DNA of 64,000 bases from Aselliscus stoliczkanus (Eukaryota > Chordata > Mammalia > Chiroptera > Hipposideridae): positions 98,856,709-98,920,708 of the forward strand of contig CM066737.1 in assembly GCA_033961575.1 (NCBI GenBank), read 5' to 3'. The position numbers and the translations under genes were made by a program. The notes beneath the pieces were generated by a model. It ran no database searches. It saw only the letters and a list, made by a program, of their open reading frames with translations, and was not told the DNA's origin. Shown piece after piece: positions 1 through 9,393 of this stretch; the stretch's first letter is position 1, and every line of letters begins with the position of its first letter.

Positions 1-570
1 CCTTAGTCTCTCATCTCTTTTCTGGTTCAAGCCTAAAAATAAAGTGCAAGTGTCTCTGTTCTCAGGTCCCCAGGCTTGTGTGAGGGATTTATGATGCTCA
101 TATCCAGTGGCATGCTGGAGCAGCTCACGTGGACTAGCTAGAGCCAGTTTTGTAGGTCTCTTTCCAGTGCTTCAATCAATGATGCTGTGTTGACAACTTG
201 AAATGGGCCGTGCATAGTGGGAGTATTTGCACCACAGAAAGTGGTAAACACCACAAATCAGGGCTATTTTTTTCTTGCCTAGCCATCTGTGAACACTTAC
301 CAGCACAGCACTGCCCATACCCACTACATAACTTGATGGGAATAGGGGTATGGGATGCAGGTGTCATAGAGCCCCTTCTCGAGGACACCTCAATGTCCAA
401 GCTACTCTCTCCCTCTCTGCTTTTCTCCTCCCCTCTCACTTGCCAACCTGTGGAAACGTTTAAGTATAATGCAATAGAACTCTCATCAGGAATTCTTCCC
501 AAAACTACAGTTGAAGGCACCTAGCTCCTACGGTCACACGTTCTAATTGCATTGGTACCACTGCCACCTT
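1..570. other. No recognisable feature
   Basis: I recognise no repeat family or exon here. Overlapping open frames of about 110 codons run on both strands between roughly 176 and 524, but neither resembles a known protein. Confidence 0.4.
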
Positions 571-571
571 C

Positions 572-655
572 TTGGCATTGTGGATTTTAAAAGCTCCCCA
601 GGTGATTTTTAACATGCAACAAAGCTTGGGAGCAGCTGTTTTAAGGCATTGTTTC
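572..655. mobile_element. MER5A-like hAT-Charlie fragment
   Basis: The phrase AAAGCTCCCCAGGTGATTTT is the characteristic terminal part of MER5A-type non-autonomous hAT elements. Only the end of the element is recognisable. A second fragment of the same family follows directly. Confidence 0.5.
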
Positions 656-825
656 TCCACCCTGGTTGTACATTAGCATAATGTCTGTGTGTGTGTGTGT
701 ACATACATCTCCAGCAAAAATCAATTAAAACTGAGTCTTTGCAGATAAAGTCTAGGCACTGGTAGGTTTTAAAACACCCCCAGGTGATGCTGATACAAAG
801 AGAAGATTGCAAACAACTGGTTTAT
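656..825 (+). mobile_element. MER5A-like hAT-Charlie fragment with a TG run
   Basis: It begins with a terminus-like phrase (TTTCTCCACCCTGG near 650) and ends with ACACCCCCAGGTGATGCTGA, the usual MER5A end. A short TG run at 684-700 sits inside it. Recognised by memory of the family, so boundaries are approximate. Confidence 0.5.
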
Positions 826-1155
826 AGCCTAAATTTTGACTGCCAGTATTAAAAACTGTGCTGATGAAGCTCAAAGCCTTTTCTCTAAATCTATGTAAAA
901 ACTCAAAAGCTCTGAGGTTGTCATGTATTTCTATTTTCCTGCTGTAACCATCCTACCTGTGGGCAACCTGTATAGAAAGGTTTCACTGCTGCCTGAATGG
1001 TGCTAGAAATAGAGATGGAAATGTGAATGCTGGTGGATGAATAGTACAGGGGTTACTGTCTAAATATTATTCTACTACAAGGATTTAAAGCAAAGCTTTA
1101 TAAACTAGACTCACTAATATTCTTCAAGAGAAAAGGGAAAATTGGGTAATCCCTA
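826..1155. other. No recognisable feature
   Basis: Moderately AT-rich sequence. I see no repeat family, exon or structured motif. Confidence 0.4.
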
Positions 1156-1525
1156 GGCATCTTAGTCAGTTAAGGCTCCTATAACAGAATGCCACAGACT
1201 GGGTGGCTCAAAAAGAACAGAAATTTATTTCTCACAGTTCTGGAGGCTGAAAAGTCCAAGATGAAGGCACTGGCAAATTCTGTGTCTTGTGAGGGCCATT
1301 TCCTGGTTCATTCATAGGTAAACCACTCCCTACATGTACAGGGCCAAAGGGGTGAAGGAACTCTCTGGGGTCCCTTTTCTAAGGGCACTAATCCCATTCA
1401 TGAGGGCTCCACCCTCATGATCTAATCACCTCCCAAAGGCCTCTCCTCCTAATACCATCATATGGGGGGTTAGGGTTTCAACATATGAATTTTGGGAGGA
1501 TACAAACATTCAGTTCATAGTACTT
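1156..1525 (-). mobile_element. MaLR (MLT1/MST-type) LTR, antisense
   Basis: Read on the minus strand this is a typical mammalian MaLR long terminal repeat. Landmarks on the plus strand are CACAGACTGGGTGGCTCA, TTTATTTCTCACAGTTCTGG, CCACCCTCATGATCTAATCA and the terminal ACATTCAGTTCATAG. It is nearly full length as a solo LTR with no internal retroviral sequence beside it. Subfamily not assigned. Confidence 0.85.
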
Positions 1526-2035
1526 GGCTTTATTTATTTACTTATTTATTTTGGTTTGTTTGCTTTTTAGAGTTTAGGTTGGTTTTCATTCTGTTTATAT
1601 TTTTCAAAATCTCAGATCACTTTAATCTTGTGGCAATCAGTCTCTACAGAGAGGTGGTACAGTTATTTTGTAGCCAAATCATTACACATTCTGGAAGCTT
1701 GTTCCTCTACAGTGCACAATTAAATCTTTTCTGTGTTTTTTCTTTAACTAAAAATCCAGTTAGATACTTTATAACTCTCAGTATTTTTATAATCTCACAG
1801 TCCAGTGAATCCTCAGATCACTTATCCCTACAAGATATCTCCCCCTTGCACTGGGATTTATTTAAGAGTTCATCCAACAGATCCATGCACTCATTGATAG
1901 TGGTGGTGATAGTAGTGTTGATTTAAAAAACACTTAGTTACCAGCTCCACTGTTGCAGTGTGATATTAAGAGGTATCCCACAAATATATCAACATTCCTA
2001 CCTCAACTAAGTCATTTAGCAGATATAACAAGATC
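1526..2035. other. No recognisable feature
   Basis: Starts with a T-rich stretch (TTTATTTATTTACTTATTTA-like) beside the LTR end. An open frame of 144 codons covers most of it and crosses the LTR boundary. Its hydrophobic, phenylalanine-rich translation reflects T-richness, and I do not regard it as a gene. Confidence 0.45.
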
Positions 2036-2225
2036 AAATGCAAAATGGGAAGCAGCACTTTCAAGTCAAACTGACCTGGATTAGAATCCCACCTATGCCA
2101 CCAAATAGACATGTGGCTTTGGCAAGTTAGTTATCCTCACTGAGCCTCAGTTTCCTCATCCATTAACTAGAGATAATCATACTTTTCTTAGAGGGGTGTT
2201 AGAAGGATCACACTTAATATATTTA
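2036..2225 (+). mobile_element. MIR SINE
   Basis: Carries the MIR core and 3' part in sense orientation: a tRNA-like ATTAGAATCCCACCTATGCC, then GTGGCTTTGGCAAGTTA and TGAGCCTCAGTTTCCTCATC. Ancient and diverged, as expected for MIR. Confidence 0.85.
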
Positions 2226-2483
2226 GAGTTTGTAATTTAATACATTAAATGGGTCTTTTTAATTATTATTTTCAGCTCTAGGCTTAGCCACATGACCATG
2301 TCACATACTGTATTAATGTGCTTTTCTCATAAGCAGAGAGAAACAGTAAGCTTTAATTTTTCATTTTTATTTTAATATATTAGCAACCACTAATCCATAC
2401 CGAACATTCAGCGTACCATGTACCACGAGGACTGACAATTAAGTTTGCGAACTCATTCTAGAAAAATGCTACATACCTCATTG

Positions 2484-2804
2484 CTAAATATCGCAATGGT
2501 CATCTTTGAAGTACTCCCCTTGGGAAGCTATGCACTGACCCCAGTGCCTAGTCCAACTTTCAAAGCAATTTTGGAACTCTTTTTCTGCAGTGGCCATCAG
2601 AGCAGTAGTCATATTACCCTTGATGTCCTCAATGTCATCAAAATCTCTTCCTTTCAATATTGCCTTTATCTTTGGGTAAGGAAAGAAGTCACTGGGGGCC
2701 AGATCAGATGAGTAGGGAGGGTGTTCCAATACAGTTATTTGTTTACTGGCTAAAAACTCCCTCACAGGCAGTGCCGTGTGAGCTGGTGCATTGTCGTGAT
2801 GCAA
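2484..2804 (-). pseudogene. Mariner transposase C-terminal fragment (copy 1)
   Basis: About 106 codons of mariner transposase catalytic domain stay open on the minus strand. Visible are the HDNAPAH motif (second Asp, codon at 2793-2795) and PYSSDLAPSDFF (third Asp, codon at 2688-2690). They are separated by exactly 34 residues, the DD34D signature of mariner. The start of the frame is the deletion junction, not a real initiation site. The first catalytic Asp (the GDETW region of the relative at 12.5 kb) is deleted, so no active enzyme can be made. Confidence 0.88.
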
Positions 2805-2850
2805 GAGCTCCTACGGGACCATTTTTGCACACACCTTTCTCATGTGTCAG

Positions 2851-3150
2851 TCACTGTTTCTTTATGTTTATTTGGCCTGCTATGCTTCTCACAGTCAGCC
2901 TATGATTTTGACACATAATTCGATGAACTTTTACAATGTTTTCATCAGTTGTGCGCATTACTGGCCTCTCTTCATCAGTGATGCGTTCTCTCCCCTCAGA
3001 AAAACATCGAATCCATTTGTACACTGCCTTTTTCTTCGTGGCATTATCCCCGTAAACTTGGACTAACAAGTCCCTGATTTCACTTCCACTCTTGCCAAGT
3101 TTAACAAGAGATTTAATGTTTGTTTGTTGCTCTAATTCAAGCTCAGACAT
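2851..3150 (-). pseudogene. Mariner transposase N-terminal fragment (copy 1)
   Basis: About 100 codons from a plausible original start at 3148-3150 (MSELELEQQTN). This is the paired helix-turn-helix DNA-binding half that recognises the terminal repeats in mariner transposases. The corresponding start in copy 2 at 12679 is followed by a stop at codon 9, which is absent here. The frame ends where the internal deletions begin. It is separated from the catalytic fragment by about 46 bp, so it is a dead relic. Confidence 0.85.
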
Positions 3151-3329
3151 TCTCGCAACGACACACAAAAACACGCAACAACAATAATGAACACCACTCA
3201 GCAAGACACCACCACATATTGACATGAAAACAGCTGTGAGACACTGATATACCAAGGTTATGAAACCATACTGAGCTGTTTGTACAATGTTGCCGGCGGT
3301 GAGTTCGTGAACTTAATTGACAGACCTTC

Positions 3330-3648
3330 CAGAGTTTATAATGAAGAAAGGGCAGGGAGGCAAGATGAAGGGAATCGGAAGTGTACTGCACAAATTACCA
3401 ACTCTCGTTTTAAAATGTCAAAATCACCAGTAAAGATTAATATACAAAGGGAAATTTGTTCCATCAAGAAATGATTTGGGTGCTATCCTCATTCGTATTT
3501 CCAGAGTTCACCATTTGTTAGTACTCTTCTAATTATCCTGATGACATAGAGAACTACTTTTAGATGTAAGAGTTAGTTTCTTCTCATCTGTGCTCCTCTA
3601 GCTGTACTTTGTTTTTACCCCTATGAAGCACTTCGCATTTTAATCTAA
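3330..3648. other. No recognisable feature
   Basis: Single-copy-looking sequence between mariner copy 1 and a SINE. No repeat family recognised. Confidence 0.4.
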
Positions 3649-3663
3649 AATTTCCCTTTACAG

Positions 3664-3813
3664 AGGCCTGGCCGAGTGGCTCAGTTGGTTAAGAGCTCGC
3701 TCAAGAGTGCGAGCTGAGCTCTGAGCAACGGCAGTTCGATGCCCAGCCCGAGCTGAGCTGCCGTTACCTGCCAACAGGTGGCAGGATGACTCAGCTTAAA
3801 AAAAAAAAAAAAG
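3664..3813 (+). mobile_element. tRNA-derived SINE, divergent type
   Basis: A 150-bp SINE ending in a pure A run. It has an A-box-like GTGGCTCAGTTGG and a B-box-like AGTTCGATGCC. A perfect 15-bp target-site duplication (AATTTCCCTTTACAG) lies at 3649-3663 and 3814-3828, showing recent L1-style integration. The body after the A box differs from the abundant SINE of this window (different anticodon arm and tail), so it is a separate subfamily or source. Confidence 0.88.
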
Positions 3814-3916
3814 AATTTCCCTTTACAGATTTGTCTCTTTTCCCCTTCCCTAGTGTTTCTCAACGTCAGCTGCATTTTGGAATCACATAGGGAGCTTTAA
3901 AAGATACTGAGGCCTG

Positions 3917-4363
3917 GGCCTGCTGAGTGGCGCATTGGTTAAGAGCTGGTTTGGGGATGCCAGCAGCCCCGGTTCGGATCCCATGTATGAGGGCCAGTGA
4001 CACTGCCCTCTGCAGCTGACAACAGCTCCACCTGGAGCTGGGCTGCGTGAGCCCCGGTATAGTCTGCAGCCCCTGCTGCAGTGGGCTGCCATAGGCTACA
4101 GTGAGTGGCCGGCAGCCAGCATGAGCAGCCGGCAGCCAGCGTGAGCTGCCAATAGCCACGGTGAGCGACATCCAGAGGCCGGCGACTGATCTGTCTCATC
4201 CAGGAAGAGCGCAGTGACGATGCCAACATGGGGCAGTGAAGCAACGTCCTCTGCAACTAGACTGAAGAACAAAAGGACAGCAACTTGTCTGTTCCCCTTC
4301 CCTGATTCCCCAGCGCTGTTCTCCTCCCCCAATTCCCCAATAAAATCTTTAAAAAAATTTTTT
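3917..4363 (+). mobile_element. Long-form tRNA-derived SINE
   Basis: A full-length 450-bp copy. In order: tRNA-like head (A box GTGGCGCATTGG, B box GGTTCGGATCCC); a hairpin-forming GAGGGCCAGTGACACTGCCC; a GC-rich body with four 20-bp units; a 3' part containing CCTCTGCAACTAGACTGAAG; a C-rich tail; AATAAAATCTTT; and a terminal A/T tract. A 21-bp target-site duplication lies at 3896-3916 and 4364-4384. Pol III transcription and L1-mediated copying are inferred from the family type. Confidence 0.92.
4082..4165 (+). repeat. 20-bp tandem units inside the long SINE
   Basis: Units of exactly 20 bp start at 4082, 4102, 4122 and 4142, followed by a partial fifth (TGAGCGAC). Typical unit: TGAGCAGCCGGCAGCCAGCG. 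The same four-unit layout is present in the other three long SINE copies. Confidence 0.85.
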
Positions 4364-4512
4364 TTTAAAAGATACTGAGGCCTGAGTTCTATCCCCAGAG
4401 ATTCTGATTTTATTGAACTGGGAGTGCAACTTGGGCATGAGGAATTTTTTAAGCCCTCAAGGTGACTATAATCTGCAACAAATGTTCAGACCCACTGGCC
4501 AACACCGTCCCT

Positions 4513-4622
4513 AGATTGTGAGTACCATGAAGGCAGTGACTATGTCATACTCAATCTCATGTCCCTGGTACAAAGCATTGTGTCTGGTACAAGAGATGCT
4601 CAATCAGTGTAGGTAGATATTT
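4513..4622 (+). mobile_element. L2 3'-end fragment
   Basis: The phrases GTGAGTACCATGAAGGCAGT and TGGTACAAGAGATGCTCAAT correspond to the L2 LINE 3' end in sense orientation. Old and diverged. Confidence 0.65.
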
Positions 4623-5840
4623 AAGATCTTGTCATTCCTGATTTTCTCCCAACCAAGGAAGGAAATGATAATTTATCCCTAAAATTCTGATCCTAGAATC
4701 TTGGGTCTAACAATCCCAGGGGCTTTTTTTAATTAGATTCTCGTAGTCACTAGTTAGCTTGGGCACTAAATAATGATACTACTAATGGTGGTTCCCCAAC
4801 CCTTGCTTCATATATTAAATAGATATATAATAATTCCATGTTATTTGGAAGCCTGTGGGAGATCTGTCATCAATCCTGTTCACACAGGAGTGAGAATTCC
4901 CTCCCAGAAAATGTTAAATGGAAACAAAAAGAATACTGCAGCAAGCTTTCCTTCTTAGTGGATAACTCCCACCAAGTTGAAGCATGTCAGCCCATTGATA
5001 AATATGGCAACATGAGCCCTTATTACATAATCTCCACTGTAATTCCTTATGCCTAATTATTTGCTATATTTGGGACAAATTTACTGAATAGTTATTTTGT
5101 ATAATATTCTGATAAGTGCCATGAGAAATACAAGGAAAATACATCAGAATTGCATAGTACTTTAAAGTTTGCAAAATACATGGTCCATTCGAAACTCTAC
5201 TTTAGAAGAGTCTTGCTCAACTAGTTCATATGCCAATAAACTTACAAAGGTATTTAGTCCCTCCTTCCCTGTCTTTGTCATGGTTACAGCAAATTCTAAC
5301 ACTTTGGTTTACACACGTAAAGCCAAGCTTACAGGAAAATAAGTTATTACTTGCCCAGGAATAACTTAAGTTCTAGAAAGGTCTCACAGCCAAAAACACC
5401 TACCTTCCTCTCCCACATCCAAAATTCCAACATTTGAGATTTTTCTCTTCCTGATATCCTGCTGGGAGGAGTAAGAGAAAACCCTCACAGCTTAATGAAT
5501 TTATCAGCTGCTTCTTTATCCCAAGAAGCATGGGAGGAGAGCAGGATCATGAACGTTTGAAAGGAAATTAAAAAAAAAAAAAGAAATGCTGGAGAGCCTG
5601 GAAAATAAATTCCCCCCCCTCCATATCCCACTTAAGGTCAGTGCTGAGCACTGCCCCATTTCTGCTTTGGGTAAGGTGATCATATGCTTGAAATGTCCCA
5701 AAACAGACTTACCTCTGCTCCTTCTGTCTCAGTAAGCACTTAAGTCTGCTAACTTTCACTTGCTTGACATATTTTATTCATGTTGTTAAACCTTCTGAAT
5801 GTGAATTGCATATAAACGTCTCCAGATTGCCTAAGGGGGA
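4623..5840. other. No recognisable feature
   Basis: About 1.2 kb with no repeat I can name and no convincing exon. A short A run lies at 5571-5582 and a C run near 5612. Confidence 0.45.
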
Positions 5841-5842
5841 AG

Positions 5843-6035
5843 AAAGTATTTCTCAACAGGGGCCCTCTTGGCATTTCAGATGGGACAACTCTTCTTCATG
5901 CTAGACATTTTCTCTCCCTCTCCTACCTTAGCAAATGGAAGTATATAGCATGCTCCCCCCACAAATCATTGTGACAATCAAAAATGCTCCCACACACTTC
6001 CAAACACTCACTGGAAGGGTGGTACTGGCGTGGGT
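5843..6035 (-). mobile_element. MER20-like hAT-Charlie element
   Basis: In antisense, TTTCTCAACAGGGGCCCTCT, ATTGTGACAATCAAAAATG and the spacing between them match MER20. Compare the better preserved sense copy at 46634. Diverged. Confidence 0.7.
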
Positions 6036-7035
6036 TCCGAAACACTCAATTTTACACTCTGAGCAAGCAAGACAGAAAAGACTCACAGTCATCTTGTAGA
6101 GACATTTTGCCTGTAGAACTTTGACGTTGTCATCTTATCCTATCATGTTCATTAACAAAGTAAAAAATAGAAATTATGCAATCACATGAAGCCTTTCTAT
6201 TAGAAATAATAAGAAATAAACCAGAAAGGATTCCCTTCCCCTCTTGCGAAAGCTTAAACATGATATTCATTCTTCTTAAGCCTTCCCTGAATTGAGTCTT
6301 TCCCAACAAAACTGGAAATTATTTTAAATTTATGTTGAAACCTTTAAAGAGGATTACTGAAGTATTGATGTCTGAGACATGACTCAATACAACTTGAATT
6401 TGACCGCAAATTCAAGCTATGTCTACAGGAGGAACATTTCACTGTCCCCCAGGGGGCGCCATAACCCCTTCACAAGTCTACCAGCCCAACTCTGTGGTTA
6501 GCTAATGTGGTCTCCAGCCCAGTTCCATTATGAGAGGGTTGATAGCAAAGAACAACTCTCGAATGTGATCCCCTGGGGACCAACCAAGCCAATTCTGGTA
6601 GCTCCGTAGCACTTTGGGTGTACTGAGGTCTCATAATCCATCATGCTTGGATCCCTTCCCCCGATACAATTTATCTTCTGCCATGAGTGATCACAAGGTG
6701 AACCAACTACCCTGTTTCCAGGAGATAAGCCCCAAATTAACCCAATTTTCCAAGGTACTTGGCATTCCTTTGCAAGGGCTCCTGAATATTTCCATCCATT
6801 CAGACACACAGTGCTTTTATTCATCTCACCAAGAAAGGATCTAAGTGCTGTTTCTCCAATTCCCCATGGCTAAGCAATAACTTGAGATATTCCAAGTCTC
6901 AATGCTGAAACAGTGCCATCGAGCAGTACAAGGTTGTGTCCTCACCTTGCCAAGAACAGATTTTGGAGAGACTATTACTTTTTCTGCACCCTTCCAATTA
7001 GTGTCAATTTTTTTTTCTTTTTTTGGTAAATTTCT
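6036..7035. other. Unannotated 1-kb stretch containing a CTCF-like motif
   Basis: No repeat family recognised. The only notable site is the CTCF-like motif at 6443-6461. Overlapping frames of 76-98 codons on both strands near 6528-6844 show no family resemblance. Confidence 0.45.
6443..6461 (+). promoter_or_regulatory. Candidate CTCF binding motif
   Basis: TGTCCCCCAGGGGGCGCCA is a near-consensus match to the mammalian CTCF core (CCACCAGGGGGCGC with flanks), including the invariant AGGGGGCGC block. It lies outside any repeat I recognise. CTCF organises chromatin loops and insulates enhancers, and motif direction (plus here) decides looping partners. Occupancy cannot be judged from sequence. 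Confidence 0.6.
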
Positions 7036-7565
7036 AAGATAGATCCAGTAATGCTTCTCCTGGGTATATAATCAAAAGAAGCAAGTACCCAAACAGTGTT
7101 TTTAGTTCATTGTTCACATAAATACCTGTATATGAATATTTATATAAGCTTGTCTCATAGTAGGCAAATTATGTGAACAATTCATCAATAAGAGATTGGA
7201 TAAACTGTGATACATCCATACAATTGGATAATACCTAGCAATAAAAAGGAATCAACTATTGATGTATACTACAGCAATCTCAAGTGTATTATGCTAAGTG
7301 AAAGAAACCATACCAAAAGAGAGCACCTCTATTTATATGAATTTCAAGAACAGGCGAAACTTTCTCTGGTGTTAGTAATTAAAATAGTGGTTACCTCTGG
7401 GAGAGGCTGTTATTTGGAAAGGAGCATGAGGGAACTTTCCAGGCTGATGAAATTGTTCTATATCTTTATGTGGATGATATTTACATGAGCATGTAGATTA
7501 AAATTCATCAAACTATACACTTAAGATTTGTGCATTTTACTGTAAATTATTCCTCAATAACAAAA
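7036..7565 (+). mobile_element. L1 3'-end fragment
   Basis: Typical end of an older mammalian L1: CTGGGTATATAATCAAAAGA, ATACATCCATACAATTGGAT, AGCAATAAAAAGGAATCAAC, TATGCTAAGTGAAAGAAACC, GTGGTTACCTCTGGGAGAGG and ACACTTAAGATTTGTGCATT. It covers the end of ORF2 and the 3' UTR; the 5' part is missing through truncation. Confidence 0.88.
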
Positions 7566-9393
7566 ATTCCAGAGCAAATGCAAAATAATATAGTTAGAAG
7601 CATCAGTCATACATTTGTGTGCAATAATACATGTGATGCCCCATGTTTATACGAATATTTCTCTTGCAAATGTCATACTTTGTAAAATCATATTTTTATG
7701 TTTTCCTCTAAATTATGTAATTGAACAGAAATTGATGGGAACCCTTTCTTCTGTGGGGCTATTTGAGCCAGGGCAGCATCCAGGAAAGTAAAGAAAAAAC
7801 CCTAATGTGTTAGTGGTCTCAGTTTAAAATCAGACTTGCTAAGGAGGCACTTCATCCTAATCCCCAAAACCTTGCTGGGAATCATTGAGACAGGCTTCCT
7901 TTTATGAGGCCTACTGAACTCTACAGTGACTGTTGGAGCAATAATTGCCCTATGCCCCAAGTTTCTTCCTTTTTAAATTCAGTCTTTGCCCATGTGAATA
8001 ATTTATAACAAGTCTGGTTTAGAAGACAAACACCCAGGCTCTACCTGACTGAATGCCCCTTTCAGCTTTTCAAAATGCAATAAAGCAATTCAGTGATCTA
8101 AAATTGTTTTCCCAAGCAAGCATTTAATTACTGCACAATTACCTAGACCCTGCATCTGAATTGGCACTTGCTAACTCTATAGCAAGACTAATTTGAAAAT
8201 AAAGAAACTATTTAGAAAATCATATTCCAGATGTAGACAACAGCATAGTGGGCTTCTTGACTGCTTATCACATTTTTTTTATCACAGTAAAACAAATTAG
8301 AATTTCAAAGGAAGTTATTGCAGCATTGCTTACAGGGTTTTTGTTTCGCAATAGGCTAAGAAGAACTTGATGAAAGCTTGATTTATTATTGCATGTCAGA
8401 GTTCAAGGCCACTAGCTGAGCTTAGCAGAGGCAAACTCACCAAGTTAGGCTGAGTCAAGGACATTCCAGCAATCCTTCATATTTATCCAAATGTAAATGC
8501 ACTAAAGCATATAAGTTGCAACCGTAAAGCCTGAAGAACTTTTAATTCACACCTATTTACAGGTCATTAGAACATATAAGCTGCAGGTTTCAAAGGGGAA
8601 AGCAGTGCCTTCTTAAGGAGGAGTTAGAACCGGAAAATCAAGCTCCACCAGTAGATCTCCACTCTGAGCTCCCTCCACATCCGTTGCTGACCCCATGACT
8701 TTCTTCTCGGGTTTGCTAGAGTGCTGTCTTAGATGGGGTGCTCTGAGAGCAGACCCTGAGACTCAGGTTTGTGTGCCAGTGATTTATCAAGGGAGAGCTC
8801 TCCAAAGAAACCAGCAAGAATAAAACAGAACCGGGACAGGGGAAGGGAGGAAGCCTAACAAGGGTATGATCTCAGGCATCAAGGGCTCTTAGCTCAGGTG
8901 GATCCCATGGGGGTCTTTAGAGTATAAGCCCCACCTTGAAAGCACCAGTCAGTCATTGGCTAATGGACTTGGGTTAGAGGTGGGGGAATAAACTCTCAGT
9001 AATATTGGGTTCTCTCCTAGTGTCTGAAGGTTGGCTCCAGTAGCCCAAGGACAGGCCCTAGGGAAAGGCAGTTGTGTATTGATGAATGTTTGACAACTGG
9101 CAGGGGGATAGGGGAGAAGAGCCTTAATTTGTAGCATTTGCTGATTGCTGTGGTATAAATATGCCCACCAAGGCCAATGTCAAACTACTAACTGGACATC
9201 GCTGAATATGGGGGCTTGAAAAGAGAGATGCACAGTAGCACCCTCCATTGTGTAGTATTTCTACTATACAGGTACAATATATATAAATAATCTCAAGAGC
9301 ATAGATAATAGTAATATGTAGCAAAATAATTAGAAACTGTGGAGTTTTGAGTATTACCTTTTGTGTAATATAAGGTATTTTATTGTAAGGGTA
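7566..9393. other. Mostly unrecognised; possible LTR remnant at 8690-9000
   Basis: No family I can name with confidence. The part near 8690-9000 (CAGAGTGTGTGCC-type phrasing such as GTGTGCCAGTGATTTATCAA) looks like an old interspersed repeat, perhaps an LTR, but I cannot assign it. The rest looks single-copy. Confidence 0.35.

Larger units (their letters stand above)
2426..3329 (-). mobile_element. Mariner copy 1, internally deleted
   Basis: Terminal inverted repeats match: left GAGGACTGACAATTAAG, and right, read in reverse, AAGGTCTGTCAATTAAG. The copy is about 900 bp against about 1314 bp for the full-length relative at 12.5 kb. The missing DNA lies between the N-terminal DNA-binding half and the second catalytic Asp, with the join near 2805-2812, and removes the first catalytic Asp. 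A smaller gap of around 18 bp lies just upstream. Flanking TA duplications are no longer obvious. Family name not assigned. Confidence 0.9.
3851..4510 (-). mobile_element. MER5A hAT element split by a SINE
   Basis: The two halves join into one MER5A-like element when the SINE at 3917-4363 is removed. The left half has TTTCTCAACGTCAGCTGCATTTTGG and GGGAGCTTTAAAA; the right half has CCCCAGAGATTCTGATTTTA, CTGGGAGTGCAACTTGGGCA and GACCCACTGG. Orientation is my best judgement. Confidence 0.8.

Noticed and set aside
1492..1926. 144-codon hydrophobic frame as a membrane protein
   Set aside because: It begins in an LTR and its phenylalanine/leucine richness comes from T-rich DNA.
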